A stretch of 36,818 nucleotides of DNA from Vibrio thalassae (GCF_900089835.1 NZ_OANU01000064.1:98420-135237); one strand, 5' to 3'. Shown: positions 1 through 9,463, counted from the first letter of the stretch. Numbers and translations: made by a program. Notes: generated by a model from the letters alone, not told the origin.

Positions 1-549
1 TTCAGGGAAACCACGACGGAACAAGGCCATTGATAACGCATCACAAACCAGAGTTGCCGTCATTCTGGTACCCATAGACCAACCGACGACTTGCCTTGAA
101 TAAAGATCAATAATTACAGCTAAATACAGCCAGCCTTCGCTTGTTGCCACATAGGTCATGTCTCCCGCCCACTTTTGATTCGGAGCCTCAGCGTTAAAAT
201 CCTGGGCTAGCAGGTTCGGAGCCACTGGCATTTTATGTTTGCTGTCCGTCATACACTTAAACTTACGTGCCGCTTTCGGCGTTAAATCCTGCCGCTTCAT
301 ACTGGCGGCGATGGTTTTAACATTACGGTTATCACCGTTCTCAGCCAGCTCTTTCTGGATGCGTCTTGAGCCATCACGGCCTTTGCTATTGTTAAAAGCC
401 TCTTTGACCTTCGTATCAAGCTCTTGGCGAGTTACCTCGCGCTGGATGGCCTTGTGGCGATGCTTAATCCAGTAATAAAACCCACTTCGTGAAACGCCGA
501 ACACCTTAGCCATGCGGACAACACTGAAGCACAGCAGGTGTTCGAGCAT
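1..549 (-). CDS. IS3-family transposase OrfB (partial, cut by window edge)
   Basis: This is the DDE integrase half of an IS3-family transposase, read from the minus strand and still open at base 1, so its C-terminal part lies outside the window. The 183 visible codons carry a helix-turn-helix-like start (VSRSGFYYWIKHRHKA), then the typical integrase-core entry with WAGDMTYV, whose Asp is the first catalytic residue, followed by YLAVIIDLYSRQVVGWSM. The second Asp and the Glu of the DDE triad would be beyond the window. The first ATG is at 549, just past the orfA stop at 564-566. The frame is also open upstream into orfA, so production by -1 frameshifting from orfA is the usual expectation for this family. 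Family assignment is firm; the exact IS name is not known. Confidence 0.92.
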   Translation of the reverse strand, partial: MLEHLLCFSVVRMAKVFGVSRSGFYYWIKHRHKAIQREVTRQELDTKVKEAFNNSKGRDGSRRIQKELAENGDNRNVKTIAASMKRQDLTPKAARKFKCMTDSKHKMPVAPNLLAQDFNAEAPNQKWAGDMTYVATSEGWLYLAVIIDLYSRQVVGWSMGTRMTATLVCDALSMALFRRGFPE

Positions 550-563
550 AAATTCGTAGCAAT

Positions 564-848
564 CTACTTTAAGTTTTTCGCGAAGTAGGTGGCGGCCTTT
601 TTTACTATATCTAGCTCTTCAGCTTGCTCAGCCAATTGTCTTTTGAGTTTGGCAACTTCAGCGGCTAGATCTTTTTCCCGCTGACTGGTGCAGGTGTCGC
701 TCTTAGCTGCCTTACGCCAGCCATAGATCTGGGATTCGTGTAACGACAGTTGCCTCGATGCCGCAGCTACTCCCACTTTCTCTGCTAGCTTCAGGGCTTC
801 TGATTTAAATTCAGGAGAATGGATAATACGTTTTTTCTTGCTTGTCAT
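564..848 (-). CDS. IS3-family transposase OrfA
   Basis: OrfA is the small DNA-binding subunit of the IS3-family transposase. The 94-residue protein begins with a basic HTH_Tnp_1 domain (FKSEALKLAEKVGVAAASRQL, then a WRKAAK-like turn), followed by a leucine/alanine-rich coiled coil (about residues 55-88, EKDLAAEVAKLKRQLAEQAEEL). This arrangement is standard for orfA. It overlaps the orfB frame: orfB is in the -1 frame, and a run of five A residues on the minus strand (574-578) just before the orfA stop is the likely slippage point. The element sits downstream of malT and is not part of the metabolic operons. Confidence 0.92.
   Translation of the reverse strand: MTSKKKRIIHSPEFKSEALKLAEKVGVAAASRQLSLHESQIYGWRKAAKSDTCTSQREKDLAAEVAKLKRQLAEQAEELDIVKKAATYFAKNLK
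574..578 (-). promoter_or_regulatory. Probable -1 programmed frameshift site of the IS3 element
   Basis: On the minus strand orfA reads GCG AAA AAC TTA AAG TAG, while the orfB frame reads GAA AAA CTT AAA across the same bases. A -1 slip on this A-run just before the orfA stop would give an OrfAB fusion, the known way IS3-family elements make their transposase. The slippery stretch is short (five A, then C), so this is an inference. Confidence 0.5.
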
Positions 849-883
849 GGTTCACCTCGTTAGTGATTGTACTCACTTAACTC

Positions 884-910
884 GGTGTCCAAAACTGCTG
901 GTGCGGATCA
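884..910 (-). repeat. Probable terminal inverted repeat of the IS3 element
   Basis: Read on the minus strand this is TGATCCGCACCAGC followed by AGTTTTGGACACC, starting 62 bases before the orfA start codon. The TG start, the GCACC block and the TTGGAC block resemble tips of IS150-group IS3 elements. The other end is outside the window, so neither the pairing nor a target duplication can be checked. Confidence 0.55.
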
Positions 911-1054
911 AAACGAAATAAACAGCTTTCTTGGACATCTAAGATCATAGTGTTGCGATAGTAAGGGCTTAAATCGACCCCTATGCCAACGCCCTAGATC
1001 ACGGTGATTCCTACCGATTTTAGCAAGGTGTCCATCAACAAGCTCATTTTGTGG

Positions 1055-1094
1055 CATTAAAAAGCCTGAGGACGATAATACGAACTCAGGCTTT
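1055..1094 (-). terminator. Rho-independent terminator of malT
   Basis: Perfect 10-bp arms AAAGCCTGAG (1061-1070) and CTCAGGCTTT (1085-1094) are separated by 14 bases. On the minus strand the stem is followed by a short T-rich run (TTTTTAATG). It begins 24 bases past the malT stop. Confidence 0.8.
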
Positions 1095-1117
1095 GTATTG
1101 CGTTTAGCGAATATGGG

Positions 1118-3826
1118 TTAGTAGCCCATCAATTGTAATAGATTCTCTGCGGTACTGATGGCTTCCTTGCGGTTTGTAATGTTGAGCTTCTGATACAAAT
1201 TACGGATATGGGTCTTGATTGTCGTGCCTGCCACATCCAGTTCTTGCGCGATCTGCTCGTTGCTAAACCCGGAATAAATTAGACCCAGCACCTGCCACTC
1301 TCTTTGAGTAAGCGGGCTAGTGCGCACTAGCTCTGGAATATTTGGATGGTTGATTAATTTTTCTACAAACTCTTCGTTAAAGTGAACAGAACGACTGCGC
1401 TGCGTGGTATTGATGTCTTTCATTAACAACTGGGCACGATGACGCTCTAAGTCACCTAGCTCAGATCTAGAGACGAGCTTTTCAAGCAGATGGCCAATGG
1501 TGGCACCGTCTACCAGAAAGTTTCCAATCATGCCCGTTTGATTGGTGAGTACCAATGCCTCTTTTAGCAGCGCTTTGGCTTTTTCTTCGTTTCTGTTATG
1601 AACGTTGAGTACCGCTTCTACTATCAAGTTTCGATTGCGATCGGTAACCAGTTGATGAGTTTCGGCTTTGTCATTTAGATAGTTCAGCGTTTGTTGAGCT
1701 TGCTCAAACTGACCTAAATTAATCTGTGCACGGGCAATATTTCGCCATTGAAGTTGCTCAAAGTGGTTGCACGCGTTATTTGGTCGAATGGCGGTGTCTA
1801 ACCACTGTTCGATAGCATCGCTATCGTCACGAGCCTGCCAATAAAGCAGTAGTGATAACGAAGCATTAGCGGTCCAGTCGACATGGTAAGTCGATTGCTT
1901 CATCAAGTGTTGAATCTGTTCGATGAATTTCGCTGCTTTATCGAGTTCTCCTCGACCAATTGCGATGCGGGCGATCATAGAATAACTATGAAGATGCTTG
2001 CTTGGTGAGTGGTTACCCAGCACATCTAATCCTTTGTACGCACACTCTTCGGCTTCGTCCAATCGGTTCCAACACCACAATACTTGGGCACGCACACGGA
2101 GTAGAAACTCATGCAAAGGGACTTGATGAAGCTGCTGTTCTTCAATCAGCTTAAGCGCACTATCTTGAACCTCAAAAGCGGCTTGCACATAGCCCTGAGC
2201 AATTAAAATTTCGCTCTGTTGAAGTTGGGCCCAAAGTGCTTGGTGGTAAACATGGTATTGGCGAGCAAGTTTTTCTGTTTGTTGCATCATTGAGAGGGCG
2301 CGGCTAAGTTGACCAATAACATGGTTTACTTCACCGACGACAGACGTCGCGACAATGCGGCTGCGGTAGACAGAATGGTCAAGTTCACTCAACGCTCGCT
2401 CAGCAAGTTCAAGCGCTTGTTCTGGTGAATTTTGGTTAATGGCAACCTGAGCCAACAACGCATGAAACTCCCCTTCCTGTTTTTTGGAACGCTCAACGTG
2501 GCGCGCTTCCATTTCTTGGTCAGCTTTTGAAATCAACTCACCTACGTCGTTATAGCGATGTTGACTTTGTGCTAACCACGCTTGCAGCATGCACAGCTTA
2601 GGCTGACTATAAAGCTGGTCTTCGGTTAAGAGTGCGATTGCCTCTTCAAGTGTTGAGAGTTCTCCGTGGTTGAACATTTTCCAACCAAATTCGTTTAATA
2701 TTTTCGCCACTAACTCGCGATTGTTAGCCAGTTGAGCATGGCGCAGAGCTTGATGAGGTACCTTTTGTTCTAGCCATGCTTCAGCTGCCGCTAAATGTAA
2801 CTCATGCTCTTGTTGTGGAATACGCGCTTTGCGCTCGTGAGATAAAAATTCAGCAAACAGATTATGGAATCTAAACCAGTTGTTCTCTCCTTCAAGAGGG
2901 TAGATAAACAGTCCGAATCGGTTTAAGGATTCGATCATGCTTAGTGCATCGTCTCGATTAGTCAGTGCAATCACCAAGCTGTCATTGAAATGGTCGAGCA
3001 CAGAGCACTGCATCAAGAACTTGCGCGTGTCTTTATCAAGAAGATCAAACACTTCTTCAACGAGGTAATCCCACAAGTGTGCATGATTGAACTGAGAGAT
3101 GGTTTCAACTGACTGCGCAAGCGTGCGTTTTTGGTGCTGTGCTTGGAGCGCAAACAGCTGCAGCGCAGAAGGCCAACCCTCCACATAAATACGTAAGGAA
3201 TCAGCCGTTTCATTATCAATATCACTGGCGAGACGCTGGCTAAAGAATCGGGTGGTTTCTTCGGTGTCGAAAGCCAGTAACTCATTACCGATCTCGATCA
3301 TTAGGTCACGAACTCGAAGGTTAGCAGTACCTAAAGGTGGGTTACCACGACTAGTGACGACCAGAGTGACATTGTCTGGCATGTGCTTGAGGAAAAAGCG
3401 CATTGCCTCGTGAATGTCTTCGTCACTGATCAAGTGATAATCATCGAGGACGATATAGCACTCGTTGTGATAACCCGTGAGCTCAGCAAACACTTCACTA
3501 AATAGCGAGTGCAGTGAGGAAAATTGGCGGCGTTCCGCCAGCGTTTGTGCATTTGGGCATGTGTTATTCGTGGCTTTATTGATGGCCTGCAACAGATAGT
3601 TAACGAAACGGAACGGGTCGTTGTCACTCTCGTCGATGCTGTACCAACCAACATGTGGTTTATCAGATAGCCACTGTGCTGCCATTGTCGTTTTGCCATA
3701 GCCAGCAGGTGAGCGAAAAAGTACAAGCTTATAAAAAGGAGCCTGTGCTAGCAGGTCCAATACTCGCGGACGTACTATTGCGTTGTGTAAGCGTCCCGGC
3801 CGAGTCAGTTTTGAAGGAATCCACAT
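1118..3826 (-). CDS. malT: MalT, ATP- and maltotriose-dependent activator of the maltose regulon
   Basis: This 902-residue protein has the size and architecture of MalT, a STAND-class signal-transduction ATPase that activates maltodextrin genes when bound to maltotriose and ATP. It starts [12 protein letters not shown]. The Walker A motif is at about residues 39-47 (SPAGYGKTT) and Walker B at 125-129 (IVLDD, then YHLI). A long helical repeat region follows, and a LuxR-type HTH closes the protein ([20 protein letters not shown], then [12 protein letters not shown]). The ATG at 3826 is preceded by AGGAA at normal distance. It is divergent from malP, as in Escherichia coli, and a CRP-like dyad lies about 170 bases upstream of its start. 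No truncation or odd residue was noticed. Confidence 0.95.
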   Translation of the reverse strand: MWIPSKLTRPGRLHNAIVRPRVLDLLAQAPFYKLVLFRSPAGYGKTTMAAQWLSDKPHVGWYSIDESDNDPFRFVNYLLQAINKATNNTCPNAQTLAERRQFSSLHSLFSEVFAELTGYHNECYIVLDDYHLISDEDIHEAMRFFLKHMPDNVTLVVTSRGNPPLGTANLRVRDLMIEIGNELLAFDTEETTRFFSQRLASDIDNETADSLRIYVEGWPSALQLFALQAQHQKRTLAQSVETISQFNHAHLWDYLVEEVFDLLDKDTRKFLMQCSVLDHFNDSLVIALTNRDDALSMIESLNRFGLFIYPLEGENNWFRFHNLFAEFLSHERKARIPQQEHELHLAAAEAWLEQKVPHQALRHAQLANNRELVAKILNEFGWKMFNHGELSTLEEAIALLTEDQLYSQPKLCMLQAWLAQSQHRYNDVGELISKADQEMEARHVERSKKQEGEFHALLAQVAINQNSPEQALELAERALSELDHSVYRSRIVATSVVGEVNHVIGQLSRALSMMQQTEKLARQYHVYHQALWAQLQQSEILIAQGYVQAAFEVQDSALKLIEEQQLHQVPLHEFLLRVRAQVLWCWNRLDEAEECAYKGLDVLGNHSPSKHLHSYSMIARIAIGRGELDKAAKFIEQIQHLMKQSTYHVDWTANASLSLLLYWQARDDSDAIEQWLDTAIRPNNACNHFEQLQWRNIARAQINLGQFEQAQQTLNYLNDKAETHQLVTDRNRNLIVEAVLNVHNRNEEKAKALLKEALVLTNQTGMIGNFLVDGATIGHLLEKLVSRSELGDLERHRAQLLMKDINTTQRSRSVHFNEEFVEKLINHPNIPELVRTSPLTQREWQVLGLIYSGFSNEQIAQELDVAGTTIKTHIRNLYQKLNITNRKEAISTAENLLQLMGY

Positions 3827-3995
3827 CGATATTTCCTACCAATTTATTATGTTCTACTCCGTCTAGAAATAGGGAGCGATTCACCATAGCTTTCTACTGT
3901 GTCTTCGATGGTATGAGACTCTGAGTACTACACATATTGATCGAAGACGATATTTTGATTTTTAAGCTTTTTTCACAGCGACTACGCCTTATAAA

Positions 3996-4011
3996 TGTGA
4001 TCATTATCACT
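3996..4011. promoter_or_regulatory. CRP-like site upstream of malT
   Basis: TGTGATCATTATCACT matches the CRP consensus TGTGA-N6-TCACA at nine of ten core positions. It lies 170 bases upstream of the malT start in the malT-malP spacer. malT is a known CRP target in enteric bacteria, so catabolite control is likely here too. Confidence 0.7.
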
Positions 4012-4180
4012 TTTGTTGTTGGGTGTAGCCAATGTTTGGCCTGTCATGTATACAAAAAAACCTTGTTATTTGCGGCTTTTTTCGAGGCTATTTGTGATCT
4101 CAACGGCAGAATTTGTATTTAGTCTACGACGGGATAGTAAATGTTTCTTAATTAACGCTTAGAGTGAAAAGTGAGCGTGG

Positions 4181-4196
4181 CGTGATCGTTATCACC
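4181..4196. promoter_or_regulatory. Second CRP-like site in the malT-malP spacer
   Basis: CGTGATCGTTATCACC is a TGTGA-N6-TCACA relative with one mismatch in each arm and a symmetric core. It lies about 175 bases upstream of malP and about 60 bases before the GGAGG-rich block, a position where CRP and MalT could act together on malP. Confidence 0.5.
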
Positions 4197-4240
4197 AGAA
4201 AAAACAGAATGGTTAACCGGAATGGGATATCGATCACTAA

Positions 4241-4306
4241 GTGGAGGGGAGTACGCCCTCTACGCCCTCCTCACTCATCCTCCATGGAGTCGGAACTAGG
4301 AGGATG
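4241..4306. promoter_or_regulatory. GGAGG-rich block, possible MalT boxes for malP
   Basis: MalT binds asymmetric GGGGA(T/G)GAGG-like decamers. Here GGAGGGGAG (4243-4251), the reverse-strand GGAGGATGAG (4274-4283) and a forward GGAGGATG (4299-4306) cluster within 65 bases, 65-130 bases upstream of malP. The last two form an inverted pair with 8-base arms. The match to the box is partial, so assignment is by motif similarity and position. Confidence 0.4.
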
Positions 4307-4371
4307 TTTATGGAAACGTCACCATGCACGATATGGGACAGATGGATAAAAACTTAAAGTGAGATTTCTTA

Positions 4372-6825
4372 ATGAAACCTACTCAGCAAAAACAATTTGA
4401 TAAAGCTTCTTTCCAAGACAGTGTTAAAAAGCACCTATCTGCTACCTATGCAACGACTATCGAGACCGCTTCTGAGCGTCAATGGTATTTGGCGATGGGC
4501 CGTGCGTTAGCAGAGCTGACTACCTTCGACCTTCTTGCTACAGAAGCTGACGAACGTATCAAAAAAGCGAAAAGTGTTAACTACCTATCTCTAGAATTCT
4601 TGATTGGCCGACTAACAGGTAACAACCTGATCAGCATGGGCCTATATGAGCAAATCACGGAAGCAATGGCAGAACTAGGCCATAACTTGACAGACCTTCT
4701 TGAAGAAGAGCGTGACCCTTCATTGGGCAATGGTGGTCTAGGTCGTCTAGCAGCCTGCTTCATGGATTCATGTGCGGCTCAAGAATATCCAACAGTAGGC
4801 TATGGTCTGCACTATGAGTACGGTCTATTTAAGCAATCATTCAAAGATGGCCGTCAACAAGAAGCACCAGACGCATGGAGTGGTGTAGAAGGTTATCCTT
4901 GGGAAGTCGCGCGTCCTGAACTTGCGCAAGAAATCGGCTTCTACGGTCATGTTGAAGTAGTGAGCGAGAACGGCAAAGAAGTTCGTAAATGGGTTCCGGG
5001 CATGACGGTAAAAGCGATGCCTTGGGATCTGCCTATCGTTGGTTATGAGTCAAATACGGTCTACCCTCTGCGTCTTTGGGAATGTAAGGCGATTGCTCCG
5101 TTCTCCCTAGCAAGCTTTAACAATGGCGACTATTTTGAAGCCCAACACGCGCTCATTGACGCGGGTAACATCACTAAAGTTCTTTATCCAAATGATAACC
5201 ATGAGAAAGGTAAGACTCTGCGGCTAATGCAGCAGTATTTCCACTCAGCAGCATCGGTGCGCGATATTCTACGTCGTCATGAAGCAGCAGGTTACACGCT
5301 CGCTTCGCTACCGAAGCAAGAAACGATTCAGCTAAACGATACTCACCCAACGATCGCTATTCCTGAACTTATGCGCATCCTAATGGATGAAAAAGGCATG
5401 AGTTGGGATGATGCGTGGGCGATTTCTTCAAAGACATTTGCGTACACAAACCACACATTACTTCCAGAAGCACTAGAGACATGGCCTGAGTCGCTAATCC
5501 AGCGCCTACTTCCGCGTCACATGGAAATCATCTTTGAAATCAACCACCGCTTCCTGCAAGAAGTTCGTGCAATGTGGCCTGGTGATGGTGAGAAGCAAGC
5601 GAAACTGTCTATCATCCAAGAAGGCTTCCATCGTATGGTTCGTATGGCGAACCTATGTGTTATTGGTTCATACGCGGTTAACGGTGTAGCTGCACTTCAC
5701 TCTCAATTGGTTAAGAAAGACCTATTCCCAGAGTTCGATGCGATGTACCCAACGCGTCTGCATAACGTGACTAACGGTATTACTCCTCGTCGTTGGTTGA
5801 AGTTCTGTAACCCAGGGCTATCTGCTTTAATCACTGAGAAGATCGGTAACGAGTGGCCTGCGAAACTTGAGCAGCTTGAAGGTATTGCCCAGTTTGCTGA
5901 CGACGCGGAATTCCAAAAGGAATACATGGCGGTTAAGAAGCAAAATAAACAGCGCCTGGCGGATTGGGTTTCTGACAACATGGGTATCGAGTTAGATACC
6001 AACGCGATCTTCGACGTGCAAATTAAGCGTCTACACGAGTACAAACGTCAACACCTTGACCTTTTACACGTTCTCGCGCTTTACCATCGCCTATTGAAAG
6101 ATCCTTCTTTCGACATGGTACCTCGCGTAGTGTTCTTCGCAGCGAAAGCAGCGCCAGGTTACCATCTAGCTAAAGAAATCATTTTTGCAATCAACAAGAT
6201 TGCAGAAAAAGTAAACAACGACCCACGTATTGGCGGCAAGCTGAAAGTGGTATTTATCCCTGATTATCGTGTGAGCATGGCGGAGATCATCATCCCTGCT
6301 GCAGACGTGTCACAACAAATCTCTATGGCCGGTAAGGAAGCATCTGGTACTGGTAACATGAAGATGGCGCTTAATGGTGCGTTGACCATTGGTACGATGG
6401 ATGGCGCGAACGTGGAGATTCGTGAAGAAGTTGGTGATGACAATATCTACATCTTCGGGCTAGACGTTGATGGTGTAAAACGAGTGAAAGCGGCGGGTTA
6501 TAACCCATACGATTACTACAACGCAGACCCTCTATTAAAATCGTCTTTGGACCTGTTGTTAGGCGATGAATTTACACCAGGAAAACCAGGTCTATTGCGC
6601 GCTACATACGACAGCTTACTAGACGGTGGTGACCCGTATCTATGTCTGGCTGACTTTGCTTCTTATGTTGAAGCACACGAAGCGATGGATGCGCAATACC
6701 GTGACCAAGCGGGTTGGGCGAAGAAAGCGATTCTGAACACGGCTTTAGTTGGTAAGTTCAGTTCTGACCGAAGCATCAGAGATTATGTGAATAACATTTG
6801 GAAACTGGAAGCCGTTTCTCGTTAA
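4372..6825 (+). CDS. malP: MalP, maltodextrin phosphorylase (GT35)
   Basis: This enzyme releases glucose-1-phosphate from the non-reducing ends of maltodextrin or glycogen using phosphate and pyridoxal phosphate in the cytoplasm. At 817 residues it matches GT35 phosphorylases. Visible family signatures are LSLEFLIGRLTGNNL near the N-terminus, GNGGLGRLAACF, and the PLP-binding stretch EASGTGNMKMALNG, in which Lys664 would form the Schiff base. The ATG at 4372 has only a weak upstream GTGAG. It is followed 232 bases later by malQ in the same direction, with a hairpin between them. Its location opposite malT makes maltodextrin the most likely substrate, though glycogen use cannot be excluded. 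Confidence 0.95.
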   Translation: MKPTQQKQFDKASFQDSVKKHLSATYATTIETASERQWYLAMGRALAELTTFDLLATEADERIKKAKSVNYLSLEFLIGRLTGNNLISMGLYEQITEAMAELGHNLTDLLEEERDPSLGNGGLGRLAACFMDSCAAQEYPTVGYGLHYEYGLFKQSFKDGRQQEAPDAWSGVEGYPWEVARPELAQEIGFYGHVEVVSENGKEVRKWVPGMTVKAMPWDLPIVGYESNTVYPLRLWECKAIAPFSLASFNNGDYFEAQHALIDAGNITKVLYPNDNHEKGKTLRLMQQYFHSAASVRDILRRHEAAGYTLASLPKQETIQLNDTHPTIAIPELMRILMDEKGMSWDDAWAISSKTFAYTNHTLLPEALETWPESLIQRLLPRHMEIIFEINHRFLQEVRAMWPGDGEKQAKLSIIQEGFHRMVRMANLCVIGSYAVNGVAALHSQLVKKDLFPEFDAMYPTRLHNVTNGITPRRWLKFCNPGLSALITEKIGNEWPAKLEQLEGIAQFADDAEFQKEYMAVKKQNKQRLADWVSDNMGIELDTNAIFDVQIKRLHEYKRQHLDLLHVLALYHRLLKDPSFDMVPRVVFFAAKAAPGYHLAKEIIFAINKIAEKVNNDPRIGGKLKVVFIPDYRVSMAEIIIPAADVSQQISMAGKEASGTGNMKMALNGALTIGTMDGANVEIREEVGDDNIYIFGLDVDGVKRVKAAGYNPYDYYNADPLLKSSLDLLLGDEFTPGKPGLLRATYDSLLDGGDPYLCLADFASYVEAHEAMDAQYRDQAGWAKKAILNTALVGKFSSDRSIRDYVNNIWKLEAVSR

Positions 6826-6832
6826 TCATGAT

Positions 6833-6861
6833 GACCAAGGTGCTCAGAGAGTGCCTTGGTC
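6833..6861 (+). terminator. Hairpin after malP, weak terminator or attenuator
   Basis: GACCAAGG (6833-6840) pairs with CCTTGGTC (6854-6861) across 13 bases, beginning 8 bases past the malP stop. The following GCTTTAATTG is not a real T-run. It more likely attenuates transcription or protects the malP message 3' end than stops all read-through into malQ. Confidence 0.5.
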
Positions 6862-7057
6862 GCTTTAATTGCTTCATCCTTGCGCAGGCAGGGATCTTCT
6901 AACAGCGATAATGAATACTTTGAGTAGATTTCTGCCCATGCCAATACGTGATGAGCAGGAATGACGTAAATAGACATTCGAGCAGCCGATTGAGCTCGAA
7001 TCAACATTACACTAACCCTACCGTTTTGAAGGTGAAAGAAGTCCTTCGGAGAGAGCG

Positions 7058-9235
7058 ATGACAGAACAAACAGCATTAAAACAAGTTGCTGAGATGGCAA
7101 GAATAGCTGACAGCTACATAAGTGCGTGGGGCAGTCCAGCGAAAGTAGAAGATGAAACGATTCTTCGTCTGCTAGCGTCTTTAGGCTATGACACCACAAA
7201 TGATGAAACTTTGCTTAAATCAGCAGAGAAAAAACATAAAAAAGAAGTGATTGAACCAGTTCTTGTGGTTAAAGACGAGGATGCGGTTGAAGTTGAACTT
7301 CATTTAGGTGTTAGCGCTCGTGAAAGCGATTTCAGCTGGCGTTTAGAGACCGAGCTGGGAGAGGTACTTGAAGGCTATCTTCAATCTCAGATCGTTCGTG
7401 ATGAGCGTGCTGAGGGTGGCCCTTTAGTATTTTCGTTACCTGTTGACCTACCATGGGGTTACCACAAGCTTTACCTAGAGCGTAAGCGTCGCAAAGCTCC
7501 TTACGAAATGACACTGATTCGCACGCCACGTGCCTGTTTCAAACAGAGTGCCATCGACCAAGGCAAGAAGCTATGGGGCCCGAGTGTCCAGCTTTATACG
7601 CTACGCACTCAGCACAACTGGGGTATTGGTGACTTCGGTGATCTAAAACAGTTGGTGGCCGACATCGCGGCTCGTGGTGGTGACTTTGTTGGTTTAAACC
7701 CAATTCATTCGCTATTCCCAGCTAATCCAGAAGGAGCAAGCCCTTACAGCCCGTCTTCTCGTCGTTGGTTGAACATACTTTATATCGATGTGAGCTCTGT
7801 CGCTGAATTCGCATTGAGTGCTGATGCCCAGCAAATGGTCGGTAGCTCTGACTTCCAAGCTCGCCTTCAGAAGGCACGTGATTCCCACTGGGTTAACTAC
7901 ACTGAAGTTGCTGACCTGAAAATGAGCGTGCTACCTCTTCTTTTTGAAGAGTTTAAATCTCGCCATTTAGATAAGCAGTCTGAACGTGCAAGATTGTTCT
8001 TAGATTTTGTGGAAGAAGGTGGCGAAAGCCTTCTACATCAGGCGGCATTTGACGCGATTCATGCCGAATTGCACGCGGAAGATTCAAGTGTTTGGGGTTG
8101 GCCTGTATTCCCTGAGAAATATCGCCGTTTTGAGAATGGCGCGACTCAGAAATTTATTGCTGATAACCGCGATAAAGTTCAGCTTTACATGTACTTACAG
8201 TGGATCGCTGACGTTCAAATCAACGAAGCACAAGCGCTTGCCGAAGAAAAAGGCATGGCTGTAGGTCTATATCGTGACTTGGCCGTTGGCGTTGCAGATT
8301 CTGGCTCTGAAACTTGGGCAGACAATGGCAACCTTGTGATGGATGCAAGCATTGGTGCTCCACCTGATATTCTCGGTCCGCTAGGTCAAAACTGGGGTCT
8401 ACCACCACTGAACCCGCAAGTATTGCAAGCGACGTCTTATGATGCCTACATCAAGTTACTGCGCGCTAACATGAAACATTGCGGTTCATTGCGTATTGAC
8501 CACGTACTAGGCCTGTTGCGTTTATGGTGGATTCCAAAAGGTGAAAACGCCACTAAAGGTGCTTATATCTACTATCCAGTGGAAGACATGCTAGCCATCT
8601 TAGCGCTTGAATCACATCGTCATCAATGTAGTGTGATTGGTGAAGACTTGGGTACGGTGCCAGATGAAATCGTTGAAATCCTTCGTGAAGCAGGCGTCCA
8701 CTCGTACAAGGTGTTCTTCTTCGAAACAGCAGAAGATGGTGGTTTCATTTCGCCAGCGCATTACGCCGATCAGTCAATGTCAGCACTATGTACGCACGAC
8801 ATGCCGACATTACGTGGCTTCTGGCACTGCGACGATCTTAAAATGGGCAGCGAGATTGGTCTTTACCCCGATAAGGAGCAACTTGAAGGCTTGTTTGATG
8901 ACCGTCTGGAATGTAAACAAGGTATTCTTGATAGCGTAGCATGGCACGGTTATCTACCAGAAGGTGTTGGTCGTGATGCTAGCCTAGTGCCGATGGATGC
9001 TTACTTGAGCGAAGCACTTCAACTGCATGTCGCTGCGGGTGCATCAACGCTATTGAGTGTCCAGCTTGAAGATTGGTTAGAAATGGATAAGCCAGTTAAC
9101 ATTCCTGGAACGGTGAATGAGTATCCGAACTGGCGTCGCAAACTGTCGATGAACCTTGAGGAAATCTTTACTCAAGAAGGGGTTAATCGTATCGCGAAAC
9201 GTTTAACGGAAGTGCGCGCTAACGCAAGCAAATAA
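7058..9235 (+). CDS. malQ: MalQ, 4-alpha-glucanotransferase (amylomaltase, GH77)
   Basis: Amylomaltase transfers dextrinyl groups between maltodextrins, releasing glucose and building longer chains for MalP. The 725-residue length fits GH77 enzymes with an N-terminal extension of about 150 residues. Family motifs are present: GPSVQLYTLRTQHNWGIGDF, SPYSPSSRRWLN, the nucleophile Asp481 in LRIDHVLGLLR, the acid/base Glu529 in IGEDLGTVP and Asp581 in THDMPTLRGFW. The ATG at 7058 has a clear Shine-Dalgarno (CGGAGAG). It is probably co-transcribed at least partly with malP and is followed by two terminator-type hairpins. Confidence 0.95.
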   Translation: MTEQTALKQVAEMARIADSYISAWGSPAKVEDETILRLLASLGYDTTNDETLLKSAEKKHKKEVIEPVLVVKDEDAVEVELHLGVSARESDFSWRLETELGEVLEGYLQSQIVRDERAEGGPLVFSLPVDLPWGYHKLYLERKRRKAPYEMTLIRTPRACFKQSAIDQGKKLWGPSVQLYTLRTQHNWGIGDFGDLKQLVADIAARGGDFVGLNPIHSLFPANPEGASPYSPSSRRWLNILYIDVSSVAEFALSADAQQMVGSSDFQARLQKARDSHWVNYTEVADLKMSVLPLLFEEFKSRHLDKQSERARLFLDFVEEGGESLLHQAAFDAIHAELHAEDSSVWGWPVFPEKYRRFENGATQKFIADNRDKVQLYMYLQWIADVQINEAQALAEEKGMAVGLYRDLAVGVADSGSETWADNGNLVMDASIGAPPDILGPLGQNWGLPPLNPQVLQATSYDAYIKLLRANMKHCGSLRIDHVLGLLRLWWIPKGENATKGAYIYYPVEDMLAILALESHRHQCSVIGEDLGTVPDEIVEILREAGVHSYKVFFFETAEDGGFISPAHYADQSMSALCTHDMPTLRGFWHCDDLKMGSEIGLYPDKEQLEGLFDDRLECKQGILDSVAWHGYLPEGVGRDASLVPMDAYLSEALQLHVAAGASTLLSVQLEDWLEMDKPVNIPGTVNEYPNWRRKLSMNLEEIFTQEGVNRIAKRLTEVRANASK

Positions 9236-9256
9236 TCCGCCTCAAAATCGCTAATC

Positions 9257-9314
9257 AAGCACGGCTTCTTCAGAGATTTGTTCTGTCATCTCTGGGAGTC
9301 GTGCTTTTCTTTTT
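9257..9314 (+). terminator. Rho-independent terminator of malQ
   Basis: AAGCACGGCT at 9257-9266 pairs with AGTCGTGCTT at 9297-9306 with one imperfect pair. CAGAGAT and ATCTCTG form an inner stem, and TTTTCTTTTT follows. It starts 21 bases after the malQ stop. Confidence 0.8.
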
Positions 9315-9367
9315 ATCGCTTGTCACTATTGGGATTTATATTGTAAAGAAGTGCGTAAAAATACCGT

Positions 9368-9463
9368 ATTGCACCCGAAAATTAGGGTTAAATCACTTCC
9401 CGAATAGGTGCAATCAAGTACAATGAAACCTTGCTGGTAGCCCGCGCTTTGCGGGCTTTTTTA
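9368..9463 (+). ncRNA. Candidate small RNA or leader between malQ and glgB
   Basis: After the malQ terminator there is a second structured stretch. Arms ATTGCACC (9368-9375) and GGTGCAAT (9407-9414) are perfectly complementary across 31 bases. They are followed by a textbook terminator: AGCCCGC (9439-9445), loop GCTTT, GCGGGCT (9451-9457) and seven T. A terminator with no coding region before it and 80 bases ahead of the glgB start suggests either an independent small RNA or an attenuator for glgB. No convincing -35/-10 pair was found. It does not match an RNA family I recognise. Confidence 0.4.
9439..9463 (+). terminator. Strong rho-independent terminator in the malQ-glgB spacer
   Basis: A 7-bp GC-rich stem AGCCCGC/GCGGGCT with a 5-base loop is followed by a run of seven T. 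It is 190 bases past the malQ stop and separate from the malQ terminator. Confidence 0.85.

Larger units (their letters stand above)
1..910 (-). mobile_element. IS3-family insertion sequence (partial)
   Basis: OrfA, the orfB start and a likely inverted-repeat tip make up the left end of an IS3-family element that continues beyond base 1. It lies downstream of malT, separated from it by the malT terminator and about 150 bases of unassigned sequence, so it does not break any visible gene here. Confidence 0.85.

Noticed and set aside
3013..3726. Several open frames of 90-100 codons inside malT
   Set aside because: They are alternative frames of a full-length malT gene with no family resemblance or ribosome site.
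6822..7199. Minus-strand frame of 125 codons across the malP-malQ spacer
   Set aside because: It overlaps the start of malQ and the end of malP, has no recognisable protein features, and the malP hairpin explains the sequence there.
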